In this document: positions 16,624-24,514 of the stretch, one piece after another
How the letters are laid out: every line of letters begins with the position of its first letter
How positions within the stretch are numbered: position 1 is the stretch's first letter
From: Rhizobium ruizarguesonis
GTDB taxonomy: Bacteria; Pseudomonadota; Alphaproteobacteria; Rhizobiales; Rhizobiaceae
Length of the DNA: 62,552 nt
Assembly: GCF_012349115.1 (NCBI RefSeq)
Contig: NZ_PQIG01000096.1
Coordinates: 1 to 62,552 of the forward strand
Direction of reading: 5' to 3'
The notes under the pieces: model-generated
What the model saw: only the letters and a program-made list of their open reading frames with translations
Databases searched by the model: none
What the model was told of the DNA's origin: nothing
Made by a program: the position numbers and the translations under genes

Positions 16624-17325
16624 TTAATAAGACAGCTTCGGATACCAGTCCGCCGGCCGGCCTTCGGGCGTCGAATCGATGACGGTCCAGAGCGGCATCA
16701 GGTCGGGCGCGCCGCGCGGATCCTCACCGGGATCGGCCGTCACCCCGCCCATCTCCTGGCTCCAGAAATGGCGGATGGTGCCGTCGCGCCGCGTGAACAC
16801 GTTGAAGGCGGCGTCATCGCCGTCATCTCCGCCGATCGCGTGATAGTCGCGGCTGTAATCGTCCGTCATGTCGGAATAAAGCGGCAGGTGATGCCAGCCA
16901 CGCTCGTTCTTGAAGGCGAGCAGCCGTTCGATCGGCGAGCGGGCGACGACCGCAAGGGCTGCGCGCTGCTGGATGTCAGGCACTTCGCCGTCCCAGGCCG
17001 AAAGCAGCGAGGTGCACATCGGGCACGGGCGCTCGCGTTGCGGGCCGAACATGTAGCTGTAGACGATCAGCGTGTCCTTGTCGGCGAAGAGCTCGGCAAA
17101 GGAGATCGGCCCGTCGCTGCCTTCGAAGCGGTAGTCTTTCGTCACCTCGCCGCCCGGCGGCAGCGCCCGGCGCTGTCTTGCCACGCGCTCGATGTGGCGG
17201 CGCAATTCGATCTCTTCGGCCAGCAGCGCGTCGCGGGCGCTGCGATACGCCTCGCTCTCATTGGGAAACCGGACGCCGTTCTTGGCCGCAAGGACGGCGG
17301 CAGGGACCAGATGCTGATTATCCAT
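16624..17325 (-). CDS. DUF899 family thioredoxin-like protein
   Basis: A 233-aa protein with the DUF899 pattern: an N-terminal helical part (LLAEEIELRRHIERVARQRR), then PPGGEVTKDYRFEG, LIVYSYMFGPQRERPCPMCT with a CPMC motif near residue 120, and the C-terminal FNVFTRRDGTIRHFWSQEM. The fold is thioredoxin-like and the CxxC-type pair suggests redox activity, but no reaction is established. Length is normal. Convergent with the J-domain gene. Confidence 0.85.
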   Translation of the reverse strand: MDNQHLVPAAVLAAKNGVRFPNESEAYRSARDALLAEEIELRRHIERVARQRRALPPGGEVTKDYRFEGSDGPISFAELFADKDTLIVYSYMFGPQRERPCPMCTSLLSAWDGEVPDIQQRAALAVVARSPIERLLAFKNERGWHHLPLYSDMTDDYSRDYHAIGGDDGDDAAFNVFTRRDGTIRHFWSQEMGGVTADPGEDPRGAPDLMPLWTVIDSTPEGRPADWYPKLSY

Positions 17326-17771
17326 GACAATAGCTCCTTCTGTTGCCTGAGGACGTGCTGACGCGGTGCCAGCACATCATTACAAGGACGATCGGCTGAT
17401 GCGAAAATCGACAGAGCCGACGGAAAATTTTGCCCCGCGCTTTGGCCGGCTCGGTGCCCGGATCGCCAAAGCCAAGCAGATCAAGATCGCGCGGCCGAAA
17501 TGCGGACCATCGAACAAGCTCATGATCAGCATCGCGCCCTTCCGAGAGGACGCCACCGACCCGATCGTACATGTCCCACGAGCGGATCTCCAGGTTTGCT
17601 TCGTCGGGCGGCGCTGCGCTTGCGCAAACAGTAAGACAGGCTGGGCAGTACGCCAATGGCAGCCTTCACCCTACATCCTAAAGCTGCGTTAACGATAGAT
17701 TAATATGCAATTTGACGTGGAACCGAATTCTGCGATGTTAGCAGCGGGCAACTGAGGGGTTATCCGTGAAA
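17326..17771. other. intergenic, no supportable gene
   Basis: About 440 bases. Overlapping frames of about 110 codons exist on both strands but neither resembles a family. The final 100 bases are AT-rich (CGTTAACGATAGATTAATAT) and probably hold the promoter of the lipoprotein cluster beginning at 17772. Confidence 0.4.
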
Positions 17772-18197
17772 ATGTATCTGTTAGCTCGACGTCTCGGCGT
17801 CGTGGCGATGTCGCTCGCCTTGGCGAGCTGCACAACGACGCCGGTTGAATTCAACAACAAGCCGTCGGCCGTGAGCAAGGCCGCGCTTTGCAAGACGGCA
17901 CTGGAAACGCAAGATCCAGCGTTTCAATTCCAGCTCGTGGCGGAAGTGAACCGACGCGGGATGAGCATGTTGGAATGTGAGCAGATGGTCGCCCAGCAAC
18001 GGCAGGCCGCCGCGGTTCTCGTGGGGCTTGCATTGGTCGGGACGGCGGCGGCAGTATGCGCCAATGGCAACTGCGGCGGCGGTGCATATACTCCACCGCG
18101 GCGCTATCCGGGCAACTGCCAGTACGATTGGCAGTATGACGCCGCGGGCAATAGGTGCGGCGGCAGAAGCGCAATGTCTCGTCCGGGAGGCTGGTAG
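17772..18197 (+). CDS. small lipoprotein
   Basis: A 141-aa product (MYLLARRLGVVAMSLALASC) with a clear lipobox LASC near residue 20, so it should be lipidated and anchored in the envelope. The mature part has VSKAALCKTALETQDPAFQF, an ECEQMV segment, a hydrophobic stretch (AAAVLVGLALVGTAAAVC) and a C-terminal Gly/Cys-rich tail CANGNCGGG with CQYDWQYDAAGNRCGG. A GTG two codons upstream is an alternative start. Its stop TAG overlaps a GTG start of the next gene (TAGTG), so the two are coupled. Function unknown. Confidence 0.75.
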   Translation: MYLLARRLGVVAMSLALASCTTTPVEFNNKPSAVSKAALCKTALETQDPAFQFQLVAEVNRRGMSMLECEQMVAQQRQAAAVLVGLALVGTAAAVCANGNCGGGAYTPPRRYPGNCQYDWQYDAAGNRCGGRSAMSRPGGW

Positions 18198-18208
18198 TGC
18201 GGAGAGTG

Positions 18209-18469
18209 ATGGCAATACTGTTTGCGAGCGCTCTGCTGGTGTCAAGCCTCGCGGGCCCCGGCTTCGCCCAGAGCTTCGGCGGGAATTCCTGCGTCGATAA
18301 CTGCGAGGGTCACAGGGCCGGCTATGAATGGGCGGAGGAGAACGGCATTCAAAGCGAGGACGATTGTTCGGGCAATTCGTCGTCTTTTGAGGAGGGATGC
18401 CGGACTTATGTCGAAGACTCCGACCACGGGGCGGAGTACGACGATGAGGGGAATGAGATTGACGAGTAG
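18209..18469 (+). CDS. small secreted acidic protein
   Basis: An 86-aa product MAILFASALLVSSLAGPGFA with a signal peptide cleaved after GFA. The mature part is acidic with four Cys (CVDNCEG, DDCSGN, EEGCRTYVED) that could form two disulfides in the periplasm. A GTG at 18197, overlapping the stop of the preceding lipoprotein gene, gives four extra residues (VRRV) that would make a better basic n-region. Function unknown. The spacing of the Cys residues resembles small secreted rhizobial proteins. Confidence 0.7.
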   Translation: MAILFASALLVSSLAGPGFAQSFGGNSCVDNCEGHRAGYEWAEENGIQSEDDCSGNSSSFEEGCRTYVEDSDHGAEYDDEGNEIDE

Positions 18470-18475
18470 CACCTG

Positions 18476-18637
18476 ATGACCCGCTTCATTTGCAAAATTC
18501 CGGCAGCTTTTCTCCTCGGCGGCTGCGCCTCTGGACGGCCGGCAGCTTGGATGGACCGTCCGTTCGACCGGCAAATCGTGGTGGGGCATCGATTTCGCTG
18601 CGCCATGCCTAATGACCGCGCGCAGGTGAACCCATGA
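18476..18637 (+). CDS. very small lipoprotein-like protein (53 aa)
   Basis: A short ATG frame that is easy to miss. MTRFICKIPAAFLLGGCASG has a basic start, a hydrophobic stretch and LGGC as lipobox, then a short basic mature part (MDRPFDRQIVVGHRFRCAMP) and a stop that overlaps the ATG of the next gene (ATGA). Position between two coupled genes and the ATGA junction support translation. Relation to family unknown. It could be a lysis- or envelope-type peptide; that is only a guess. Confidence 0.5.
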   Translation: MTRFICKIPAAFLLGGCASGRPAAWMDRPFDRQIVVGHRFRCAMPNDRAQVNP

Positions 18638-18924
18638 CATCCCCCGATACCGCCACCCTCCTCGAAGACGCCGCCGATCGGATCGCAGATATCTCACGCG
18701 CCGATCTGCAGATCATGCTTCGCCGGGCAGCACTGCGGCTGCGTAATTCCGGCGCTGTGTCGATGGAGGATGATGTTGAGGAAGCCCTGCGCGACCTAGC
18801 CGGCGAGTTTGGCATGACGCGTAACGACACGATCAGGTTCATCGTGCGGGAGTGGATGGAGAAGAACACGTATCTGCCGGTGCATGAACTCGACGAAGAC
18901 GGCGATGTTGATGGCACGGCTTGA
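18634..18924 (+). CDS. small hypothetical protein
   Basis: A 96-aa acidic helical protein. The first half is LLEDAADRIADISRADLQIM and LRRAALRLRNSG; the second contains GMTRNDTIRFIVREWMEKNT and YLPVHELDEDGD. The TRNDTIRFIVREWM.(K/E)NTYLP segment recurs in a decayed copy at 49057-49190. It might be a ribbon-helix-helix-like or helical DNA-contact protein, but I cannot assign it. The ATG overlaps the preceding tiny gene by four bases. It is the fourth gene of the tightly packed 17772-18924 cluster. Confidence 0.65.
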   Translation: MTSPDTATLLEDAADRIADISRADLQIMLRRAALRLRNSGAVSMEDDVEEALRDLAGEFGMTRNDTIRFIVREWMEKNTYLPVHELDEDGDVDGTA

Positions 18925-18973
18925 TCTCTTGGCGCAAACGCTACTAGGCTTCGGTCGTTAGGGAGAAGTCGTA

Positions 18974-19276
18974 TTGGGTGCTCAAGAGCAGGCTCCGCTG
19001 TGGGTGTGGTTCGTGTTCTGCGCGTCAGGTGCCATTTTCGCCTACAACTGGTACGTCCGGTCAATCATCTTCTATTATAACAATGGCTTCGACTTCAGCG
19101 AAGATTTCGGCCCAAAAATTTCCGAATTCGAAGATGATGATCGCTTCACGGCGAGGCCGAGAGAGAAACTCCTGATCGTTTGGCCTCCTTTCGTGGTGGT
19201 TAGCTCTGCCATCTTTATCCCAATTACTCTAGTTTTGACGGGGATCCTCAAGCCTTGTTACAATTGCGGGCCGTAG
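18974..19276 (+). CDS. small membrane protein
   Basis: A 100-aa product from a TTG start after GGGAGAAG. Two hydrophobic segments, PLWVWFVFCASGAIFAYNWY near residues 8-27 and LLIVWPPFVVVSSAIFIPIT near 64-83 followed by LVLTGIL, flank an acidic loop (GFDFSEDFGPKISEFEDDDR). Likely inner-membrane. No family recognised. It follows the 17.8-18.9 kb cluster in the same direction and may belong to it. Confidence 0.6.
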   Translation: MGAQEQAPLWVWFVFCASGAIFAYNWYVRSIIFYYNNGFDFSEDFGPKISEFEDDDRFTARPREKLLIVWPPFVVVSSAIFIPITLVLTGILKPCYNCGP

Positions 19277-19289
19277 CGGCGCTGGTGGA

Positions 19290-20336
19290 TTATTCTATCT
19301 CATAAACCGCCGCCTCATCCTGGACCTCCCGCAGCCCCTTAAAGGCCGCATGCCGCAGCTTCCCGTCATCCGTCCAAGCCCGGTATTCGATCTCGGCGAT
19401 GAGCTTTGGCGTCACGAAAATTGCTTCTTTGCGATCGACGGACGCGGCCGGCGTGGATGTGATGAGGCCATCGAGCATCTCACGAAGCTCATAAGCGTTA
19501 CGCTGGTTGAAGCCTGTCCCTACCCCGCCAACGTAGACCAGCTTCTTGCCCTTGCGCGCGGCAAGCAGAAGCCGACCGATCCCGGCACGCGCGACCGTGG
19601 ATCGTTCAAAACCGACGATCACAAAGCTGTCGCTCTGCACGCACTTGATTTTCAACCAGTCGCCGAGCCGGCCGGAACGATAGGGCGAGTCACGGCGCTT
19701 TGCGATGATGCCCTCAAGCCCATGCTGGCAGGCGCTCGCCAGCAACTGATCACCGTCTGCCTCGATCTCCTCGGAAAGCCGGATATCGCCCTGCCCTTCG
19801 GCCGGCACCAGATCCTCGAGCAGATGCCGGCGCATGCCGAGTTCCGAATTCCTCAGATCATGACCATCGAAATAGAGCAGATCGAAGGTCATGAAGAGCG
19901 CCGTGCTTGACCTCTCCTTGCCGCCGCGAGCGCCCAGCGATTGTTGCAGCAGGCCGAAATCCGGCCGACCCTGATCGTCGAGAACCACCGCCTCGCCATC
20001 AAGGATCGCCGTGGCGATGGGGAGTTCTTTCGCCGCCCGTTCGATGGCAGGAAACCGGGACGTCCAATCGTGGCCTCCCCGCGTCAGGATTCGCACGCCT
20101 GTAGGCTCGATATGAACCGCCAGGCGATAGCCATCCCATTTGATCTCGAAAACCCAATCGTCGCCCTTCGGCGGCCTGGCCTTCAGCAGCGCAAGGCACG
20201 GCTCGATGCGCGCGGGCATAGGGTCCAAGGGGAGATTCGGCTGCGCAGGATCTCGACGACGGCGCGGCCGGCCGCGGAGCGGCGCATCGGCTTCACCGAG
20301 CAACGGCTTGGAAGGCTTGCGAGGCGGTTTTGTCAT
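19290..20336 (-). CDS. ATP-dependent DNA ligase (LigD-type ligase domain)
   Basis: A 348-aa stand-alone ligase domain. The adenylated lysine is K66 in FEIKWDGYR (motif I). Motif III-like LDGEAVVLDDQG, motif IIIa TALFMTFDLLYFDGHDLR, motif IV GLEGIIAKRRDSPY and motif V DWLKIKC are all visible, with the OB domain after LVYVGGVGTGFNQ. Rhizobia carry several LigD-like ligases for Ku-dependent end joining. This one has no nuclease or polymerase domain and no ku is nearby, so it is an accessory copy. The N-terminus is a short basic linker (MTKPPRKPSKP). Confidence 0.92.
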   Translation of the reverse strand: MTKPPRKPSKPLLGEADAPLRGRPRRRRDPAQPNLPLDPMPARIEPCLALLKARPPKGDDWVFEIKWDGYRLAVHIEPTGVRILTRGGHDWTSRFPAIERAAKELPIATAILDGEAVVLDDQGRPDFGLLQQSLGARGGKERSSTALFMTFDLLYFDGHDLRNSELGMRRHLLEDLVPAEGQGDIRLSEEIEADGDQLLASACQHGLEGIIAKRRDSPYRSGRLGDWLKIKCVQSDSFVIVGFERSTVARAGIGRLLLAARKGKKLVYVGGVGTGFNQRNAYELREMLDGLITSTPAASVDRKEAIFVTPKLIAEIEYRAWTDDGKLRHAAFKGLREVQDEAAVYEIE

Positions 20337-20469
20337 CGCGCGATGACATCAGCAGCGCCTAAAAAAGCAATTGACCCAGATTGATTATTGACTCGCATCC
20401 AGATGCGAACATAATAAGAACATCGGCGCCGCGGCCGCCATTCTGAAAATCGAAATACGGAGCACGGAT

Positions 20470-20670
20470 ATGCGAGAGCAGCCGATCGGCGAAGCCGTGG
20501 AAGACGATGAGCGTGCAAAGGTGATTGCCTACCACAGAGGCGATACGCACGTAGCTATAGACACTCTGCTGGAAGATATCCGTCACCTTCGCCGGCAGTT
20601 GGCATTGACAGAAGGCGCCATGAGCCGAGGCATGGCCCGCGGTTGGCGACCGAGCTACCATCGAGACTGA
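20470..20670 (+). CDS. small hypothetical protein (66 aa)
   Basis: ATG frame reading MREQPIGEAVEDDERAKVIA then HVAIDTLLEDIRHLRRQLAL and RGMARGWRPSYHRD. A charged helical protein with a basic tail. It is divergent from the ligase gene across a 130-base gap with a low-GC promoter-like stretch. I recognise no family. Confidence 0.5.
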   Translation: MREQPIGEAVEDDERAKVIAYHRGDTHVAIDTLLEDIRHLRRQLALTEGAMSRGMARGWRPSYHRD

Positions 20671-20750
20671 TATGCCCAAGATAAATCATGAGAGAAAGCG
20701 GCTGGGATGGCCGGTCTGCAACGTTGAACTAGAGACCAGGTCCGAAGCCT

Positions 20751-21065
20751 ATGCTTGACCGTTCCCAACCAAAATCCGTGTCGTTCGAAACTGCTCTGAG
20801 GGACTGGTGGTCGTCGCAACCGCAGTCTTTCCGCGAGAGCACCAGCCTGTCGGTTGCCCGCGCATGTTTTCGCGGCGGATACTCGGCAGGCAAACACACC
20901 CTTGAACGGCGCTTCGTATTCAAAGCCGGACGGATGCGCATCACAGTTTGGGCAACAGGCATCACGGACGCCAAGGAGAAAGCCGAAGCTGAGGCTGATT
21001 TCCGCGCGGCCCAGAAGGGGTGGCCGGTCCCGAAAGCGGGCTGGCAACTCCAGGAGGAAAGATGA
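20751..21065 (+). CDS. hypothetical protein, paralogue of the 4.9 kb gene
   Basis: A 104-aa protein reading FETALRDWWSSQPQSFREST, LSVARACFRGGYSAGKHTLE and RRFVFKAGRMRITVWATGIT. It shares the WW..., ARxCFR, F(R/K)AGR and VWAT positions, and the final P..GW.L, with the 4866-5186 protein. The two have different neighbours, so this is a dispersed family rather than a recent tandem duplication. The TGA overlaps the ATG of the next gene (ATGA). Function unknown. Confidence 0.65.
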   Translation: MLDRSQPKSVSFETALRDWWSSQPQSFRESTSLSVARACFRGGYSAGKHTLERRFVFKAGRMRITVWATGITDAKEKAEAEADFRAAQKGWPVPKAGWQLQEER

Positions 21066-21316
21066 GCGACACCGACAGACGGCCGCTGACGGAAGCGCCG
21101 CAAATGCATGTCCACTATTGCGAAGAAAAGGGATGCAAGGAGTGGGGCGGCTGGGGCAACAGCCCCTCCCCGGCTGTGGCGACCCGCTGGTGGTGCTTCG
21201 AGCATTTCCCACACAAGTCATATGAGCAGGAACAGGCACTCAGGCGGAAGCTAGAGGCGGCCGAGCGTGGAGATATTGTTCAATCATTGCTGGGCGGATC
21301 ATCTGCGCATCTTTGA
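21062..21316 (+). CDS. small Cys/His/Trp-rich hypothetical protein
   Basis: An 84-aa frame: MSDTDRRPLTEAPQMHVHYC then CEEKGCKEWGGWGNSPSPAV and TRWWCFEHFPHKSYEQEQAL. Two Cys/His clusters (HVHYCEEKGC and WWCFEHFPH) suggest a small zinc-binding module. Start overlaps the stop of the preceding gene. The last 20 codons run into the adjacent nuclease remnant in another frame, so the natural stop may have been lost by a small deletion near 21265. Family not recognised. Confidence 0.55.
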   Translation: MSDTDRRPLTEAPQMHVHYCEEKGCKEWGGWGNSPSPAVATRWWCFEHFPHKSYEQEQALRRKLEAAERGDIVQSLLGGSSAHL

Positions 21317-21554
21317 CCGTCGGCGACGGCGACACGGTAAAATGCGACGGGCAGAACATACGGTTGCTGGGGAAGGTGCTTCCTTCGTCGCTGGCATCGA
21401 CACGCCGCAGACGCACGCGAAGTGGATGAAGGAACGGAAGCTGGCACTTGTCGCCAAAGAGAGGCTAGAAGAACTGCTGGCCGAGCGCGGCCTGAAGGTG
21501 ATGTTCAGCGGCATGGACCTGCGCATGCAGTGGAACGAGAGGGCTGTGTCATGA
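21267..21554 (+). pseudogene. SNase-like (thermonuclease family) gene with a frameshift
   Basis: Frame one reads RIICASLTVGDGDTVKCDGQ then NIRLLGK, the start of a thermonuclease domain (DGDTVK holds the Ca2+-site Asp; IRLLG holds the Arg). The sequence then changes frame at a G-run (CTGGGGAAGG, about 21349) to GEGASFVAGIDTPQTHAKWM and KERKLALVAKERLEELLAER, with GIDTP the second metal/catalytic site. The domain ends early in an unrelated tail. So a single-base deletion in the G-run plus a truncation inactivate it. Relatives: 29812-30201 and the sunset remnant at 275-439. Confidence 0.7.
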
Positions 21555-21591
21555 AGGCGCCCGTGGACTCAATTCACCGTCGGCCGCGAAC

Positions 21592-21852
21592 TCAGTGAAC
21601 GGTGATCACCGGAATGCCAGCTTCATCGGCGGCACGAATAAGCGCTGCTCGCGCGTCCTGAGCCGGAATTTCCCCATGAATTGCATTCCGGCACGCCCTA
21701 ATCGCGATGAGATATTCTTCTCCATCGTCGATCGGCCAGCTAACCGTCAGCATTTCGGCAGCCTGGAAAAGGGTCGCGACAAGCTTGTATTTTTCCGACC
21801 CGCTTATAACCAGCATCAGAGGGGTAAACTCTGCGGATGTGTGCCATTTCAT
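21592..21852 (-). CDS. DUF982 domain protein
   Basis: An 86-aa protein: VISGSEKYKLVATLFQAAEM then LTVSWPIDDGEEYLIAIRAC, RNAIHGEIPAQDARAALIRA and ADEAGIPV. The pattern W-P-x-D/E-x-G-x-x-Y-x-x-A-x-x-x-C-x-x-A-x-x-G, then P-x-x-A-R-x-A and A-A-D-E-A, is the DUF982 signature. The family is common and multicopy in Rhizobium; function unknown. It is convergent with the nuclease remnant. Confidence 0.85.
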   Translation of the reverse strand: MKWHTSAEFTPLMLVISGSEKYKLVATLFQAAEMLTVSWPIDDGEEYLIAIRACRNAIHGEIPAQDARAALIRAADEAGIPVITVH

Positions 21853-21948
21853 GACTTTAGGTCTCCCACGGTAAATATATTAGTAACCGTGCAAGAACTG
21901 TTCCGTGATCTTCGCCAGCATCCCGAAGCTCGTTTTGCAGGCCGCATC

Positions 21949-22086
21949 ATGAAAAGGAGAACATTTCTTAAAGGCGCTTCAGTCGCCTCAGCATCGCCGG
22001 CGTCAGCAGGGGCACCTGTTGGTAGGGTCGGCGGCGAGCAGTTCGCTGCTCGAGAAAAGCATCTCGTTCACGGCGCCACCTCTTGA
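21949..22086 (+). pseudogene. Tat-signal leader remnant (45 codons)
   Basis: MKRRTFLKGASVASASPASA is a Tat-type signal (RRTFLKG twin-arginine). After about 20 residues the frame continues with unrelated GAPVGRVGGEQFAAREKHLV and stops, so the exported enzyme is missing. Probably the 5' relic of a Tat-exported oxidoreductase. The piece is too short to name its parent. Confidence 0.45.
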
Positions 22087-22133
22087 ATAAACGGAAGGAC
22101 ACGCGAGTTTTCCCGGCTAGCGAGGAGGAAATC

Positions 22134-22346
22134 ATGTCCGTACCCAACGAGCCTATCGTTCCGCCGCCAGCGCCGCCGATCGGCAATCCCGAACCTGAGC
22201 GAGATCCTGGGGAGACTCCGCCGCCGGACGGCCCCGAGCCAGACGACGGCAACGATCCGATGACGCAAGCTCACGCACAGGAGGCCCAACGAAGCCCGAC
22301 TTGGGCACTGCTCTGCCGCGGCGTTCAGGTGCATGCTGCTGACTAA
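22134..22346 (+). CDS. proline-rich small protein
   Basis: A 70-aa frame starting MSVPNEPIVPPPAPPIGNPE with EPERDPGETPPPDGPEPDDG. It is acidic and dominated by Pro and Asp/Glu. A paralogue with the same N-terminus (SVPFEPIVPPPVPPLDNPPP) is on the minus strand at 44390-44653. The second half differs completely between the two. Preceded by GAGGAGGAAATC, a good ribosome site. Function unknown; such Pro-rich N-termini usually form extended linkers. Confidence 0.6.
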   Translation: MSVPNEPIVPPPAPPIGNPEPERDPGETPPPDGPEPDDGNDPMTQAHAQEAQRSPTWALLCRGVQVHAAD

Positions 22347-22469
22347 GATCATGCGACGTTCTTTCTGATGGGAGTGAGCTCCCCGTCCTTGGGCAGAGCA
22401 TCTTGGAGGACTTCGGCTCCTTCAATTGCAAGTTATTGACTGAGAGCCTGAGGGGTACGGGACCTTCGC

Positions 22470-23219
22470 TCAAAGGTAAGCTCGCGAAAAGAACACCGCG
22501 GTCGTTAAAAAGGCGACCGCGAGGGTTAGCACCCGAATGACCGATGATGGCAGCCTTCGTCCGATATGTGCTCCGATCCACCCGCCGATAACGGCTCCAA
22601 TCGTCATGGGAATGCACTCCTGCCATACGATTGCCCCGGCAAGTACGAAGACGACGACGGCGACCGCGTTAGCCGCAGTGACCATCACCATTCTTGTCGG
22701 ATTCAGGCTCTTGATGTCCCCGCCCCCGAGCGCGCTCCATGCCGCAAGCATCATGAGACCCACCGCGCCGCCAAAATAGCCGCCATAAAGACCGAGAAAG
22801 AACTGAACCGTTGCGAACGCGAGAACACTCGAACGTGCCTGCGTCTGCAACTGGGCGCTAAGCCTCGGACCTGCAGCCAGCATCAATGTCGCCACCAGCA
22901 AAAGCCATGGCAGGATACCATCGAAAATCCTCGATGGGGTTAGCAGCAACAGAATGCTTCCGGCTACACCACCCATCACCGTCACGATGGCAATGGGCAT
23001 GACATTGACGCCGCACACACTCTTAACCCCGTCACGATAGACCCACGAGCTCGCCATGCCGCCGGGAAACAAGGCTAAGGTGCTTGTCGCGTTTGCGGCT
23101 ACCGACGGCACTCCGACCGATATCAGCGCAGGCAGGGATACGAACGACCCGCCGCCCGCCAACGCATTCATGCTGCCTGCTAACAGGCCAGCAAGGAAAA
23201 GAAGCATGATGTCGTACAT
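22470..23219 (-). CDS. TauE/SafE family permease (sulfite/organosulfonate exporter type)
   Basis: A 249-aa polytopic membrane protein with about eight hydrophobic segments. The first is MLLFLAGLLAGSMNALAGGG, containing the family's GxxN-x-x-x-GGG motif, followed by PALISVGVPSVAANATSTLA. The repeat half carries GLYGGYFGGAVGLMMLAAWS, the second family glycine motif. TauE/SafE proteins move small oxyanions or organosulfur compounds across the inner membrane. No substrate gene lies beside it. Length is normal. Confidence 0.88.
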   Translation of the reverse strand: MYDIMLLFLAGLLAGSMNALAGGGSFVSLPALISVGVPSVAANATSTLALFPGGMASSWVYRDGVKSVCGVNVMPIAIVTVMGGVAGSILLLLTPSRIFDGILPWLLLVATLMLAAGPRLSAQLQTQARSSVLAFATVQFFLGLYGGYFGGAVGLMMLAAWSALGGGDIKSLNPTRMVMVTAANAVAVVVFVLAGAIVWQECIPMTIGAVIGGWIGAHIGRRLPSSVIRVLTLAVAFLTTAVFFSRAYL

Positions 23220-23703
23220 GTTCAGGTCGCCTTAGCACCCAGGCCAGATTCCGGCCGAGCCCCTTGTCCAATACCGCCGTCAAATCGCCGCATGCCGTTG
23301 TGCGTCCAGAAGAGTCCGCCCTAGGACTGCCATTCGCCGTAGTCAAGGAAACGCAATTGAGAGCCATTCATCCGATCACCATGAGGGTATCCTTGAGGAA
23401 GAGATGTACGTCATCGCTTTACACCGCCCCTCACCTGACCAGGCCGCGTGGCACTCAGAGAACGAATTACTCAGTGGCTTAGAGCCAACGACGGAGCGTT
23501 GACCCTCGTGGCCATCAGACCTGAAAATGTCCGGATGAGGTGATCGTGTATGTAACGCTGGCCTCGCCCCTCTGCGTAGAACAACATCGCCCGTTCGCAC
23601 AAGACATCGGCAGCGCTTTCATCGAAGGGGATTCGTAAAAACTGCCTTTGACATCTCGCAACGATCAATATATCTATGCGGCTATATAGCTGAATGGTGA
23701 TAT
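23220..23703. promoter_or_regulatory. intergenic; probable ArsR operator near the 3' end
   Basis: The first 440 bases show no recognisable gene. The final part holds two dyads: GCTATATAGC (23681-23690, perfect) and ATATATC/GATATAT (23668-23674 and 23699-23705), the latter reaching into the arsR start codon. AT-rich dyads over the promoter and start are typical of ArsR-family autoregulation. Operator assignment is inferred from position. Confidence 0.4.
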
Positions 23704-24048
23704 ATGGATAGCAGCCTCGATTCGATTTTCTCCGCACTCTCAGACCCAACAAGGAGAGCAATCCTTCAGCGGCTTGCTCACGGCAAGGCGACCGTGGCCG
23801 AACTCGCAGATCCCTTCGAATTGTCCCAGCCTGCCATTTCAAAGCATCTCAAGGTCCTGGAACAGGCCGGATTGATCCGCTCCGGCCGTGAAGCGACTTC
23901 GCGTCCCCGCGAACTTCAGCCGGACGCGTTGAAGAAAATCTCCGATTGGATTGGCGATTACAGACGCTTCTGGGATCAGAGCTTCGATCGTCTCGATGGC
24001 TATTTGTCCAAGGTACAAGGATACGAAGATGACAAATCCGAAGACTGA
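23704..24048 (+). CDS. ArsR family transcriptional regulator
   Basis: A 114-aa winged-helix protein: SALSDPTRRAILQRLAHGKA, then VAELADPFELSQPAISKHLK and VLEQAGLIRSGREATSRPRE. This is the subgroup that regulates SRPBCC/AHSA1 genes rather than metal resistance; no metal-ligand ELCVCDL motif is present. It overlaps the SRPBCC gene by 20 bases and would autoregulate the arsR-SRPBCC-GST operon. Confidence 0.9.
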   Translation: MDSSLDSIFSALSDPTRRAILQRLAHGKATVAELADPFELSQPAISKHLKVLEQAGLIRSGREATSRPRELQPDALKKISDWIGDYRRFWDQSFDRLDGYLSKVQGYEDDKSED

Positions 24049-24514
24049 TACTGACAGTGCCCGCGATCTGGTTTTTGTACGAAGGTTCAATGCCCCATGC
24101 GATCTCGTTTTCAGGGCATGGACCGACCCGAAAGCGCTAGCCCAATGGAGCGGTCCTCACGGTTTCAAGGCAGTGGGCGACCAGCTCGAAGTCTGGCCCG
24201 GCGGCAGGCACCGCGCCTGTCTGATAGCGCCAGATGGAGAGGAGCACTGGGTTGGCGGAAAATACCTTGAGGTCGAGCCTCCGCACAGGCTTGTCTTCAC
24301 ACATGCCTGGGAGATCGGAACCGGCGAAACGAGCCCGGAAACCGTCGTCACCATCACGTTAAAGGAAAGCGACGGAGGAACGGAAATGACGTTTCGGCAA
24401 AGTGGATTTGAAAGCGCATCATCACTTAAGGGTCATGAAGGTGGTTGGTCGCAAAGCTTCGAGCGACTGGGCGTTTTTCTGGGGGCTCAATCCGAAAGGT
24501 CGGATCATGAGTAA
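24029..24514 (+). CDS. SRPBCC (AHSA1-like) domain protein
   Basis: A 161-aa protein of the START/Bet v1-like AHSA1 group: LVFVRRFNAPCDLVFRAWTD, then ALAQWSGPHGFKA, HRLVFTHAWEIG and GTEMTFRQSGFES. The fold forms a hydrophobic cavity for an unknown small ligand. The GW(S)QSFERLG.FL end is typical. It overlaps arsR upstream and the GST downstream, so the three proteins form one translationally coupled unit, often seen as stress or detoxification operons. Confidence 0.9.
   Translation: MTNPKTDTDSARDLVFVRRFNAPCDLVFRAWTDPKALAQWSGPHGFKAVGDQLEVWPGGRHRACLIAPDGEEHWVGGKYLEVEPPHRLVFTHAWEIGTGETSPETVVTITLKESDGGTEMTFRQSGFESASSLKGHEGGWSQSFERLGVFLGAQSERSDHE

Noticed and set aside
17318..17656. Minus-strand 112-codon frame upstream of DUF899
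   Set aside because: Overlapping frames on both strands are open but neither resembles a protein family, and the promoter region is expected here.
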